This document shows positions 16,369 to 23,311 of a DNA stretch of 64,000 nt, piece by piece. The DNA is from Terrimonas sp937888905. Lineage in GTDB: Bacteria > Bacteroidota > Bacteroidia > Chitinophagales > Chitinophagaceae. The position numbers and the translations under genes were made by a program. The notes under the pieces are model-generated. The model had not been told where the DNA came from. It saw only the letters and a list, made by a program, of their open reading frames with translations, and searched no databases. How positions within the stretch are numbered: the stretch's first letter is position 1; every line of letters starts with the position of its first letter. The DNA is taken from contig CALATA010000021.1 in NCBI GenBank assembly GCA_937888905.1, positions 248,001 to 312,000 of the forward strand, written 5' to 3'.

Positions 16369-16737
16369 ATGGCCGACAATAAAAAAGACATATTATCCAA
16401 CCTGTCTACTGACATCGATCAGGAGAAGCTGTTGCAATACCTGCAAGAACAGTTGTCGGCCGACCAGCAACACCATGTAGAAAAAGGATTGATCGACGAT
16501 CCGTTTGCAGCCGACGCCGTTGAGGGCCTGCAACAGATGCGCGATAAAAAGAAAATGGAATACATGGTGGAAATGCTGAACCGCGATCTGAAAAAGAAAA
16601 CGGAGAAAAAGAAAAAACGCCGTCAGCAACTCCAGTTAAAAGATCATTCCTGGCTTTACCTCTCAGTGATCATCGTGATCATCCTGATCGTGATCTGTTA
16701 TTTCGTGATTCATTACATGAAGTCACGCGGTCAGTAA
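16369..16737 (+). CDS. Short single-helix membrane protein, putative anti-sigma partner
   Basis: 122 residues. The N-terminal part (about 12-60: DIDQEKLLQYLQEQLSADQQ, then DPFAADAVEGLQQM) matches the zinc-free anti-sigma-like head common in Bacteroidota. A lysine-rich coil (70-95, KKTEKKKKRRQQ) precedes one transmembrane helix (about 98-117, LSVIIVIILIVICYFVIHY), and the protein then ends after a few residues. There is therefore no periplasmic sensor domain. It starts 1 bp after the sigma gene and is inferred to hold that factor at the membrane. Its last 7 bp overlap the convergent guaD gene. Confidence 0.75.
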   Translation: MADNKKDILSNLSTDIDQEKLLQYLQEQLSADQQHHVEKGLIDDPFAADAVEGLQQMRDKKKMEYMVEMLNRDLKKKTEKKKKRRQQLQLKDHSWLYLSVIIVIILIVICYFVIHYMKSRGQ

Positions 16738-17210
16738 GACGTTTTGTCTTTCCACTTTTTCCATGCTTCAAAAACAGCGAGTGCTTCGGGATGTGCCACG
16801 TGCATAAACGGAATTTTGCGCGTTTGCATATCGGCATTGATCTCGTTGTAAATAAATGCGTCATCAAATTCGATAGCGGCCGCCTCATCACGTGTATTGG
16901 CATAAACGACGCGGCGCGGTCTTGCCCAGTAGATAGCACCCAAACACATCGGGCAGGGTTCACAACTGGTATAAATATCACATTCGCTTAATTGAAAGGT
17001 CTGCAGCCGGTTGCAGGCATCGCGGATCGCCACCACTTCTGCATGGGCGGTGGGATCATTGGAAGAAGTAACGCGGTTATTGCCCTCTCCCACTATCACA
17101 TTATCTTTTACCACTACGCAGCCAAAAGGTCCGCCATGGCCGTTCTCCATTCCTTCCCGGGACAGTTCAATAGCGCGCTCCAGGAATACTTGTTCTTCTT
17201 TGGTAAGCAT
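16731..17210 (-). CDS. guaD: Guanine deaminase
   Basis: Zinc-dependent cytidine-deaminase-fold enzyme converting guanine to xanthine, 159 residues. Motifs: GGPFGCVVVKD, TAHAEVVAIRDAC (zinc His and proton-shuttling Glu) and SCEPCPMCLGAIYWARP (two zinc Cys). The overall pattern, including NDPTAHAEV, FDDAFIYNEI and a C-terminal Tyr (KTSY) that in the Bacillus enzyme reaches the partner's active site, fits GuaD better than TadA, which lacks this tail. It overlaps the end of the anti-sigma-like gene by 7 bp, tail to tail. Confidence 0.87.
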   Translation of the reverse strand: MLTKEEQVFLERAIELSREGMENGHGGPFGCVVVKDNVIVGEGNNRVTSSNDPTAHAEVVAIRDACNRLQTFQLSECDIYTSCEPCPMCLGAIYWARPRRVVYANTRDEAAAIEFDDAFIYNEINADMQTRKIPFMHVAHPEALAVFEAWKKWKDKTSY

Positions 17211-17216
17211 GTTGAG

Positions 17217-17255
17217 TATTAAGTAGTAAGTTTTAAGTAATAAGTTATAAGTAAA
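17217..17255. repeat. AAGTAATAAG dispersed repeat block
   Basis: Reads AAGTAGTAAGTTTTAAGTAA then TAAGTTATAAGTAAA, a degenerate tandem of the word seen in at least eight intergenic places here. It is upstream of guaD. Confidence 0.75.
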
Positions 17256-17270
17256 GGTGTAAGGCGTAAG

Positions 17271-17312
17271 GCCCGAAGCTTCGGGCCGAAGCTTCGGGCC
17301 GACACTTCGGGC
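17271..17312. repeat. Tandem GCCCGAAGCTTCGGGC palindromes
   Basis: Three overlapping 14-bp units: two perfect 16-bp palindromes GCCCGAAGCTTCGGGC sharing their ends, and a third with one change (GACACTTCGGGC). A related triple array is at 48073-48114. Confidence 0.8.
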
Positions 17313-17366
17313 TAGGGTTTAGGATTATAAGCTTTTGTGTCTTTGTGAAAACCAGCTGCATTTCAC

Positions 17367-17398
17367 TTTTGACTTTTGAATTTTGACTTTTGACTTAT
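17367..17398. repeat. TTTTGACT short tandem repeat
   Basis: Four degenerate copies of TTTTGA(C/A)T follow each other. The rest of the 360-bp gap 17211-17570 holds the two repeats above and AT-rich DNA. A TACCTTTTG word near 17529 may be the -7 box of the next gene. Confidence 0.6.
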
Positions 17399-17570
17399 TT
17401 CCGGTGCAAAAATCCTGAATTCCTGTGGATTTCCTGCCAGTTTCGCACAGTTTATTCACCAGAATACGGCCAATATGAAATTAATATTAATTCTTGTCTT
17501 TTGTCAAGCCCTGAGCCGGTTAAGAGTGCTACCTTTTGCCCGAGTATTGTTCTCCTAAAATACCCGTTGT

Positions 17571-18011
17571 ATGCAATTGGAAAAAATAACTTCAGGTATC
17601 GGCGACAAAGCTTTTGCCTTGCTGAAAAACGGCAGACGGCTGTTAACCTTTGCCTTCCATCCCCGGTCAAATGCCGCGCGCATTGAGTTTGACAACGAAA
17701 AACGCGTGTTCCTGCTGCGACGGGAAGGATTGTTTCGCCACCGTATCGTACTCTACAATGAATACGGTATAAAGCTGGGACGCACCGGCATGGAACGTGG
17801 CCAACGTTATATCGATGTAGATAACAACCGGTACTTCATCCGCTCAATAGATAAGGATAATAATGAAGAACTGACCATCTATCAGCAATCGGCACTTCCC
17901 CTCGCCGTGTGCAGTATGGACAAAGCATCTTCAACCGAAGATCCGGGGATGCTGATGGTCCTTTGCTGGTATCTTTTCAATCCGGCGGCATTGCGGCAAC
18001 CGGCTATCTGA
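17571..18011 (+). CDS. Hypothetical protein, all-beta
   Basis: 146 residues, no signal peptide or membrane helix. It reads as a series of short beta strands with charged turns: KAFALLKNGRRLLTFAFHP, KRVFLLRREGLFRHRIVL, NEYGIKLGRTGMERGQRYI, NRYFIRSI, ELTIYQ. The plan resembles tubby/LURP-one-like barrels in its strand rhythm, but this is only an impression. The C-terminal 40 residues are hydrophobic (MLMVLCWYLFNPAA). Convergent with the Mur-ligase-like gene, 6 bp apart. Function unknown. Confidence 0.65.
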   Translation: MQLEKITSGIGDKAFALLKNGRRLLTFAFHPRSNAARIEFDNEKRVFLLRREGLFRHRIVLYNEYGIKLGRTGMERGQRYIDVDNNRYFIRSIDKDNNEELTIYQQSALPLAVCSMDKASSTEDPGMLMVLCWYLFNPAALRQPAI

Positions 18012-18017
18012 AAAATG

Positions 18018-19394
18018 CTACAACTGATCCCAAACCTCACGGGCAAACGTTTCGAGAGAAGGATCGCGCGCGCCCATCAACAACAATACCGTGTCTTTTG
18101 TAAAATGCGGACGCATGGTGTCCAGCAAGTCCTTTCTATCGGCAACGAAGAATGCCTGATGTCCCGCAGCCCGCAGATCATTGATCAAGTCTTTTGCAGA
18201 AATATCTTTTACGGCGGTACCACCCGCATAAAAAATTTCACTCATCCATATTTCATCACCCGGACGCAAAGCCTTGCCGATCTCTTCCACGAAATCGTGA
18301 CGAAGAAATTTTGTTGGCCCATAACCATGCGGCTGAAACCAGGCAATTACTTTTGACGCAACGGGTTGGCAGGAGCTGATGGCCGCCGCACATTTAACGG
18401 GGTTGTGTGCGAAATCATCCACTACCCAGATACCGTTTTTATTCCCCAATACCTGGTTGCGGCGATAAATGCCTTCATAGGAAGCGAGGGCAGTTGCTGC
18501 TGTTGCCAATTTAACACCCAGCCTCGCCGCTACCGTTGCCGCAGCTAACGCGTTTTCCATATTATGACGCCCCGCGAGTTGCAACACAAACGGCACACCA
18601 TTGATCAGGAAACGTGATTCAAAACCCTGCTGTGTAAAATCTGTGGCTTTGAAAGCTGCATCAGTATCCAGTTCTGCGGCAGCAAAATCGTTTGAAGCGC
18701 CGGCAGACAATTCGCGGGCAATGGCATTGCCGCGGTTAACAATGAAGTGTCGGCTGTTGCTGCGGAATGTGGCAAATACATCCACCAATACATCGATCTC
18801 TTTGTGATCCTTGTCTACGTTGAGCAGCACACCTATCTCGGGTTTATATTGTACGATGGAGCCATCGCTTTCATCCGCTTCAATCACGAGCCATTCGCCG
18901 CTACCCACCGCGGCATTGCCGATCTTACCCTGCCGGATCAGATTTACCAGTCCTGCACCGCTGATGATGCCGGGTTGAAGGCCTGCGTGTTGAAGAATGG
19001 CGAAGAGCATGCCGGTAGTGGTGCTTTTACCGCTGGTGCCACCGATAGCGATGGTCTTGCGGCTTGCAGCGATCAACGCCAGGAGTTCTGCTCTTTTTAA
19101 AATCGGTATGTTGAGTTCACGCGCTTTTTTTACTTCGGGAACAGAATCTTCCACTGCTGTAGATACCACCACGAGATCGGTGTCGGCGGTGATGCCATCG
19201 CCGTTCTGCACGAAACACTGAATGCCTTCGTTCTCGAGTTTGGCTTTTGTTTCATTAAAAACGCCGGGTTGAAAAAAGCGGTCACTGCCGGACACCTGCA
19301 TGCCGGAACCTTGCAGGTATTGTGCGATGGCACTCATGCCCGCACCGGCTACACCGATAAAAAAAGGACGTTTGAATTGATTCAGCTCAATCAT
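18018..19394 (-). CDS. MurC/Mpl-type Mur ligase family protein
   Basis: ATP-dependent amide ligase of the Mur family, 458 residues. N-terminal Rossmann domain with GVAGAGMSAIA (about 14-24) and GSDRFF; central ATPase with P-loop GGTSGKSTTTG (118-128), EADESDGS (172-179) and LNVDKDHKEID; ligand segment LAGRHNMENALAA; C-terminal domain with VVDDFAHNPVK (324-334). It is closest to MurC and Mpl. Departures from the canonical pattern include GTSGKS for GTHGKT and DDFAHNP for DDYGHHP, so it may be a paralogue with another UDP-MurNAc or peptide substrate. No other mur genes are nearby. YdeI lies 19 bp upstream on the same strand. Confidence 0.8.
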   Translation of the reverse strand: MIELNQFKRPFFIGVAGAGMSAIAQYLQGSGMQVSGSDRFFQPGVFNETKAKLENEGIQCFVQNGDGITADTDLVVVSTAVEDSVPEVKKARELNIPILKRAELLALIAASRKTIAIGGTSGKSTTTGMLFAILQHAGLQPGIISGAGLVNLIRQGKIGNAAVGSGEWLVIEADESDGSIVQYKPEIGVLLNVDKDHKEIDVLVDVFATFRSNSRHFIVNRGNAIARELSAGASNDFAAAELDTDAAFKATDFTQQGFESRFLINGVPFVLQLAGRHNMENALAAATVAARLGVKLATAATALASYEGIYRRNQVLGNKNGIWVVDDFAHNPVKCAAAISSCQPVASKVIAWFQPHGYGPTKFLRHDFVEEIGKALRPGDEIWMSEIFYAGGTAVKDISAKDLINDLRAAGHQAFFVADRKDLLDTMRPHFTKDTVLLLMGARDPSLETFAREVWDQL

Positions 19395-19413
19395 ACGATA
19401 TGCGTTGATAAAA

Positions 19414-19920
19414 TTATTTGTGTTGCTTGTAAAAGCGGATCATTTCAGGATAACCCCAGCCTTTCGCCAACGAAGATACGGCTCTGGCAATGCGGGTTGT
19501 GCGGGTGGTATCTGTTTTTGCGGAATCGATCCATTTGCTGAAATAATTACGGTGACCCAAAGGAAGGCTGTCGAAGAATCGTTTTGCATCGGGGTCATCG
19601 GCAAGGCAATCCACAAAAGCCTTGTTGAGTTCATAACCTTTGGCATCTTCCGACAACTGCACCTCGATCATGGCGCCGTGTTTTTTGCCGATGCCTTTAC
19701 GCATATCGGCGTTAACGGCAATAATGAAGATGCCGCCACCCATGGGTACGGTGGCTACGCCGGCAATTTTGAAATTATCGAGTTTGCCTTTGACGCGAAA
19801 CGCTTTTTTAAACCCGGGTTTCAGTTCTTCGGCGAGATCGGGAGGAATTTCGAAATAAGTCCAGCCGGTTTTTTCGCCTTTGGAATCGAACTTTTTTAAT
19901 TGGGCGGTAAAACGGATCAT
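19414..19920 (-). CDS. YdeI/OmpD-associated family protein with DUF1905 domain
   Basis: 168 residues, cytoplasmic. Residues about 1-90 form the DUF1905 beta-barrel (WTYFEIPPDLAEEL, VKGKLDNFKIAGVATVPMGGG, FIIAVNADMRKGIG). Residues about 105-165 form the YdeI/OmpD-associated helical segment (AFVDCLADDPDAKRFFDSLPLGHRNYFSKWIDSAKTDTTR family pattern, quoted only in part). The biochemical role is not established; relatives are linked to envelope stress and antimicrobial-peptide response. Same strand as the Mur-like gene, probable operon. Confidence 0.85.
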   Translation of the reverse strand: MIRFTAQLKKFDSKGEKTGWTYFEIPPDLAEELKPGFKKAFRVKGKLDNFKIAGVATVPMGGGIFIIAVNADMRKGIGKKHGAMIEVQLSEDAKGYELNKAFVDCLADDPDAKRFFDSLPLGHRNYFSKWIDSAKTDTTRTTRIARAVSSLAKGWGYPEMIRFYKQHK

Positions 19921-20046
19921 AATCGGTTGATTAACGGAAATAAAAATAGCGGATTCTGGATTTTAATGAAATACCTGATTGGAAACGGGTATAATAATTT
20001 AACAGTATGGTGAAACAATTAAATAGCTGCTACGGATTAAAAGCCT

Positions 20047-20054
20047 TATCTTCG
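20047..20054 (+). promoter_or_regulatory. -7-like box TATCTTCG for the RRM gene
   Basis: Differs from TAnnTTTG by one base. It implies a T-rich leader of about 125 nt before ATG 20184, reminiscent of long cold-shock leaders (inference). Confidence 0.4.
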
Positions 20055-20183
20055 CGTCGTTAATTTGAGTTTGCAGCCCGGTTACTGAACGACGATATTC
20101 TGCTAAGCATCTTTTGTCTTATATAAATTTCGCTTCTTACTGCCTCTGTGCTCTCAAGATTTTTTATCGATTAATTTTTTCGA

Positions 20184-20471
20184 ATGAACATTTACATTTC
20201 CAACCTGAGCTTCGCTGTAATTGACGAAGACCTGAGAAGTTATTTTGCTGAGTATGGCGAAGTAAGTTCAGCTAAAGTTATCATGGACAAATTCACAAAC
20301 CGTAGCAAAGGCTTTGGTTTCGTTGAAATGGCTGATGACGCTGCTGCAGCAAAAGCTATTCAAGAACTTGACGGTGCAACCGTTGACGGACGTACCATTA
20401 AAGTAATGGAGGCTCGTCCTAAAGAAGATAAGCCGGCTCGTCCATCTTACTCTAACAACAACCGTTGGTAA
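20184..20471 (+). CDS. RRM-domain RNA-binding protein
   Basis: Single RNA-recognition-motif protein, 95 residues. RNP2 is IYISNL (3-8), RNP1 is KGFGFVEM (43-50), and the domain ends with TIKVMEARPK near 75. A short basic, Asn/Ser-rich tail (PSYSNNNRW) follows, a common end in bacterial cold-inducible RRM proteins. It probably binds single-stranded RNA and may act as an RNA chaperone in phyla where CspA-like proteins share the work. A strong intrinsic terminator 9 bp after the stop and a probable own promoter make it a single-gene transcript. Confidence 0.93.
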   Translation: MNIYISNLSFAVIDEDLRSYFAEYGEVSSAKVIMDKFTNRSKGFGFVEMADDAAAAKAIQELDGATVDGRTIKVMEARPKEDKPARPSYSNNNRW

Positions 20472-20480
20472 TACTTTTAA

Positions 20481-20508
20481 AAAAGCCCCGATAAATCGGG
20501 GCTTTTTT
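20481..20508 (+). terminator. Rho-independent terminator of the RRM gene
   Basis: AAAAGCCCCGAT pairs with ATCGGGGCTTTT around an AA loop, followed by a T-run. Confidence 0.9.
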
Positions 20509-20510
20509 AA

Positions 20511-20710
20511 TGTGTAAATGCGGAGATGTGCCCAGCCTTCGGCTGGGGCCATGTGAAAATTAAATACGATCGCCCTTTCACCTGCCCATGATTTACACAT
20601 AACGCCCCCAGGTCTGCACATTTACAAACTCCGCTCTCTCCGGCTGTTTACTTATAACTTATTACCTAATACTTACAACGGCTGTTCCCTATACCCTACG
20701 CCTTACACCT
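20511..20710. repeat. Composite intergenic repeat
   Basis: Contains TGTGTAAATG, GTGCCCAGCC..GGCTGGGGC hairpin, ATGTGAAAATTA, ACTTATAACTTATTAC, CTTACAACGGCTGTT and pyrimidine-rich CCTTACACCTTACGCC words. It shares its first half with 1580-1654. The 339-bp gap 20472-20810 holds this and the terminator, and no gene. Confidence 0.75.
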
Positions 20711-20810
20711 TACGCCTTCTCCCTTACTCCTTCTTCAAAATACCACAAACCGGTAATTGACCGGTATCAAACTATCCAATACCTTTAGCCATAACCTTAA
20801 ACCTTTTCTT

Positions 20811-21041
20811 ATGGCTAACAAATTCAACGTAGTGGTGGATGCACCGCTTACGAAGGCGCAGGCTTCTGCACTTAACAAAGACATTCAGGCACTCGTACTG
20901 AAACACGTCGCCCGCATTGACAATGGAGTAATTGCACAGCGGGTAAAATTTCCCAAAGAATGGATCGGCATCTGGCTCAAACAATTTTCGACGCCTGAAT
21001 TGCTGAAAAAGAATCTTAACTACCGGCAGGTACGCCGCTGA
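20811..21041 (+). CDS. Small hypothetical protein
   Basis: 76 residues from ATG 20811; an earlier in-frame start lies before a TACCTTTA -7-like word and is rejected. The product starts MANKFNVVVDAPLTKAQ, then a helix ALNKDIQALVLKHVARID, then a strand-turn GVIAQRVKFPKEW, then IGIWLKQF and a basic end (NYRQVRR). No membrane segment. Unknown family; it lies 37 bp upstream of the cysteine-rich gene. Confidence 0.6.
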   Translation: MANKFNVVVDAPLTKAQASALNKDIQALVLKHVARIDNGVIAQRVKFPKEWIGIWLKQFSTPELLKKNLNYRQVRR

Positions 21042-21078
21042 TCTTTCATTGATGATCTGATCATTATCAAATCAGCAT

Positions 21079-21468
21079 ATGAAAGCCAGCCCGCTTTTAT
21101 GCCCGAGTGCCGTATGCGCCGAAGGTGCGCAACTGATAGGCATCGTTAATAAAGAAGGTACAGTTGATCTGCTCGCAGATCCGCTGCCGGTAACCAGCGA
21201 TTTTGTGGAAGCTGCATTCGAAGGCAGGGCACCGGAACAACGTTTCCGGTTTGCCAACACCTGCGCCAAAAACGGCTGCCAGCAATGGAATGGCAAAGGC
21301 TGCAGCATCAGCGACATGGTAGCCGACTTTATCCGTGCAGAAGAAATCGAACTGCATTTACCAGCCTGCGGTATCCGCAAAGATTGCAGATGGTATCACC
21401 AGCACGGAGCAACCGCCTGTGCAGGATGCCACCTGGTCATTACCGATAATGCTGCTCAACCGGCTTAG
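21079..21468 (+). CDS. Cysteine-rich protein, possible metal or Fe-S binder
   Basis: 129 residues with nine cysteines in spaced sets: C8-x4-C13, C62-x4-C67-x7-C75, C97-x5-C103 and C114-x2-C117. Motifs: LLCPSAVCAEGAQLIGI, ANTCAKNGCQQWNGKGC, LPACGIRKDCRWY and ACAGCHLV. There is no signal peptide, so the cysteines would face a reducing cytoplasm and probably bind metal or an Fe-S cluster rather than form disulfides. I have a weak memory of similar unnamed proteins in other phyla but cannot assign a role. A strong terminator follows. Confidence 0.72.
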   Translation: MKASPLLCPSAVCAEGAQLIGIVNKEGTVDLLADPLPVTSDFVEAAFEGRAPEQRFRFANTCAKNGCQQWNGKGCSISDMVADFIRAEEIELHLPACGIRKDCRWYHQHGATACAGCHLVITDNAAQPA

Positions 21469-21490
21469 TCAATCAGCAAGGCCTCAATCA

Positions 21491-21519
21491 AAAAAGTCCC
21501 TGCCAGGGCAGGGACTTTT
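21491..21519. terminator. Bidirectional terminator
   Basis: AAAAGTCCCTGCC and GGCAGGGACTTTT pair around a short loop, with A- and T-runs on both sides; it serves the convergent cysteine-rich and DsbA-like genes. Confidence 0.9.
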
Positions 21520-21553
21520 ACTTATGATTTTTTGAAGCGTATTATAGCTTGTT

Positions 21554-22126
21554 TCAGGCGCGCTGGCGTGCTGCCGGAACTTTCTTCTTCGACTTCTTTA
21601 ACGCCGCATCGATAGCAACGCTGAGATTAGCGAAGGTGGGCTTGCCTTTGAACATTTCTCCATTGATGAAGAATGCAGGCACTTCTTTCACACCCCGGTC
21701 GATGCCTTCTTTCAGGTCATCCTGTACCTGCCAGCCAAATGTACCATTGACCAGGTCGTCCAGGAATTTCTTGCTTTTAACACCGGCTTCTTTTGAGTGC
21801 AGCTTCAGACTGGTAGTGCCCAGGCTGTGGCGGTTCTCAAACAATACATTATGCATTTCCCAAAACTTGCCCTCCTGTGCAGCCGCCACAGCGGCTTCAC
21901 CGGCCTTCAGAGCGCGCTGGTGTATACGGGTCTGAGGAAAGTGACGGAAATTAAACCGCACCTTACCATCATACTCTTCAAGTACTTGTTTAACAACTTC
22001 ATTCACGCGTGCACAGGCTTCACTTTCGTAGTCGCCGAATTCCATGAGTGTGACAGGAGCATCTTTACTTCCCACAAAAATTTCCTTGGGTTCTATAATA
22101 ACTTCTGCTTCCTTTCTAAGTGGCAT
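21554..22126 (-). CDS. DsbA/DSBA-like thioredoxin-fold protein lacking the first active-site Cys
   Basis: 190 residues, no signal peptide, so cytoplasmic. The DsbA/Com1 fold is clear: VTLMEFGDYESEAC (25-38), VRFNFRHFP, HQRALKAGEAAVAA, EGKFWEMHNVLF, then the cis-Pro loop EVPAFFINGEMFKG (Pro150). Where DsbA-family proteins have CxxC the sequence is S35-E-A-C38, so the attacking N-terminal Cys is Ser and only the second Cys remains. It cannot run a normal dithiol exchange; a monothiol, glutathione-dependent or binding role is possible. A basic tail (KKSKKKVPAARQRA) ends the protein. Confidence 0.82.
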   Translation of the reverse strand: MPLRKEAEVIIEPKEIFVGSKDAPVTLMEFGDYESEACARVNEVVKQVLEEYDGKVRFNFRHFPQTRIHQRALKAGEAAVAAAQEGKFWEMHNVLFENRHSLGTTSLKLHSKEAGVKSKKFLDDLVNGTFGWQVQDDLKEGIDRGVKEVPAFFINGEMFKGKPTFANLSVAIDAALKKSKKKVPAARQRA

Positions 22127-22164
22127 ATTATCTTACTTTTTAAATCTGTTTAATCTTAACCCGC

Positions 22165-22172
22165 GAAAGGTA
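22165..22172 (-). promoter_or_regulatory. -7-like box TACCTTTC for the DsbA-like gene
   Basis: Minus-strand TACCTTTC, one base from TAnnTTTG, 38 nt before ATG 22126. Confidence 0.4.
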
Positions 22173-22632
22173 TGTCAATACAACAAAATACTAGAATTTT
22201 AGTTCGCTGCAAGCCCTCATCCGGCCAACAACGCAGCTTTCAGCGGCCAGAAAAGTTTTTTTACCTTTTTTGAAAACAGTAATCAACTGCAAGTCAATTC
22301 ATTATCAATTACCTTTCCCTTTCTTCTCTTTTTATAAAAGAAAAAAACATTCATATTTTTTTCATATTCAACGCTTGGGCATCATGAAATTTGTTGATCC
22401 AACTCAATAGCTGTCAGTACGTTGCAGTTTTATACCAGGCCTTTAAGACACTAAAAACGGCAATAAGTTGGTTAACATACGCAGTTTTCCCTCACTACTT
22501 TTACATCATCAAAGGAGCATAACACCTCCGAATCTCATTCTACGCTTGTTTGCCGCCCGGCGATTGTGACCCAGAAACGAAGTTGAAAGTATAGCCTTAT
22601 TAATTTATCAAATCAAGCAAAAAAGTAAAGTC
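22173..22632. other. Long gene-free AT-rich region
   Basis: About 460 bp with no convincing frame on either strand. It contains poly-A/T tracts around 22255-22270 and 22325-22365 and no clear repeat-family copy. It probably includes the promoter and long leader of the secreted protein gene at 22633. An sRNA cannot be excluded. Confidence 0.5.
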
Positions 22633-23034
22633 ATGAAAAACGTACTCCAATTCCCCCGCTTAGCAGTAGTTGCCCTCGCGGCCCTGTTTACCTTCGCCTT
22701 CAGCGCACCAGCTTTTGCCGGTAACGAGAATCCTACCGTAGAATTGAAATTCATCGGTAACCTCAACAGCCAGCCTGTTTACCAGCTCAACCTGAACAAC
22801 ATTGAAGATGGCGAATACACCATCGTGATCAAAGACATCGCCGGTGAAGTACTGTACTCTGAAAGAGCAAAAGGTACCAACATCAGCCGCAAGTTCCAGC
22901 TGAACACTTCTGAGGTTGACGAAAACGCCCTGCGTTTCGAGATCATCAACCGCAAGAACTTTGAATCGACTGTGTACGAATTGAGCAAAAACACCCGCAC
23001 CGTTCAGGATGTAGTGGTGAACAAAGTGAAGTAA
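22633..23034 (+). CDS. Small secreted beta-rich protein
   Basis: 133 residues with a textbook signal peptide (LAVVALAALFTFAFSAPAFA, cleavage AFA|GN). The mature 100 residues form one beta-sandwich-like domain: VELKFIGNLNSQPVYQLNL, GEYTIVIKDIAGEVLYSERA, NISRKFQLNT, LRFEIINR. The pattern of valuable hydrophobic alternation (GEYTIVIKD..GEVLY) resembles the C-terminal adhesion or sorting modules of Bacteroidota, here as a stand-alone domain. A strong terminator follows, so it is transcribed alone. Possibly abundant envelope protein; function unknown. Confidence 0.75.
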   Translation: MKNVLQFPRLAVVALAALFTFAFSAPAFAGNENPTVELKFIGNLNSQPVYQLNLNNIEDGEYTIVIKDIAGEVLYSERAKGTNISRKFQLNTSEVDENALRFEIINRKNFESTVYELSKNTRTVQDVVVNKVK

Positions 23035-23059
23035 TTCCTAATCGTCCATACTAAGGGTG

Positions 23060-23090
23060 ATCCCTTCCGGCAACCGGAAGGGATTTTTTT
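23060..23090 (+). terminator. Rho-independent terminator
   Basis: ATCCCTTCCGG and CCGGAAGGGAT form a perfect 11-bp stem with a CAA loop, followed by seven T. The rest of the gap to 23311 is AT-rich and has no gene. Confidence 0.92.
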
Positions 23091-23311
23091 ATGCCTGCAC
23101 TGGCAGCGTTGCCGGTATCGTTATCAGCCGTTTATTCTTGATAAAATTCTTATCAACCCCAATTTCTACTCGTTCATTTTCCATTTTTATTTATAAAAAA
23201 ATAGAAAACTTTCAATTACACGCTTCCAACTTATCCGGGTTTTGATCGCCAATTTAAAAGAACGATTGTCTTCCGCCTATCGCGGAGGGTTTACTTTTAA
23301 AACTTGTCAAG

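Noticed and set aside
17271..17312. CRISPR-like array
   Set aside because: The 14-bp units are directly joined and palindromic with no spacers, and no cas gene is present.
21554..22126. Ordinary disulfide oxidoreductase DsbA
   Set aside because: The first active-site Cys is Ser and there is no signal peptide, so DsbA activity is not supported.
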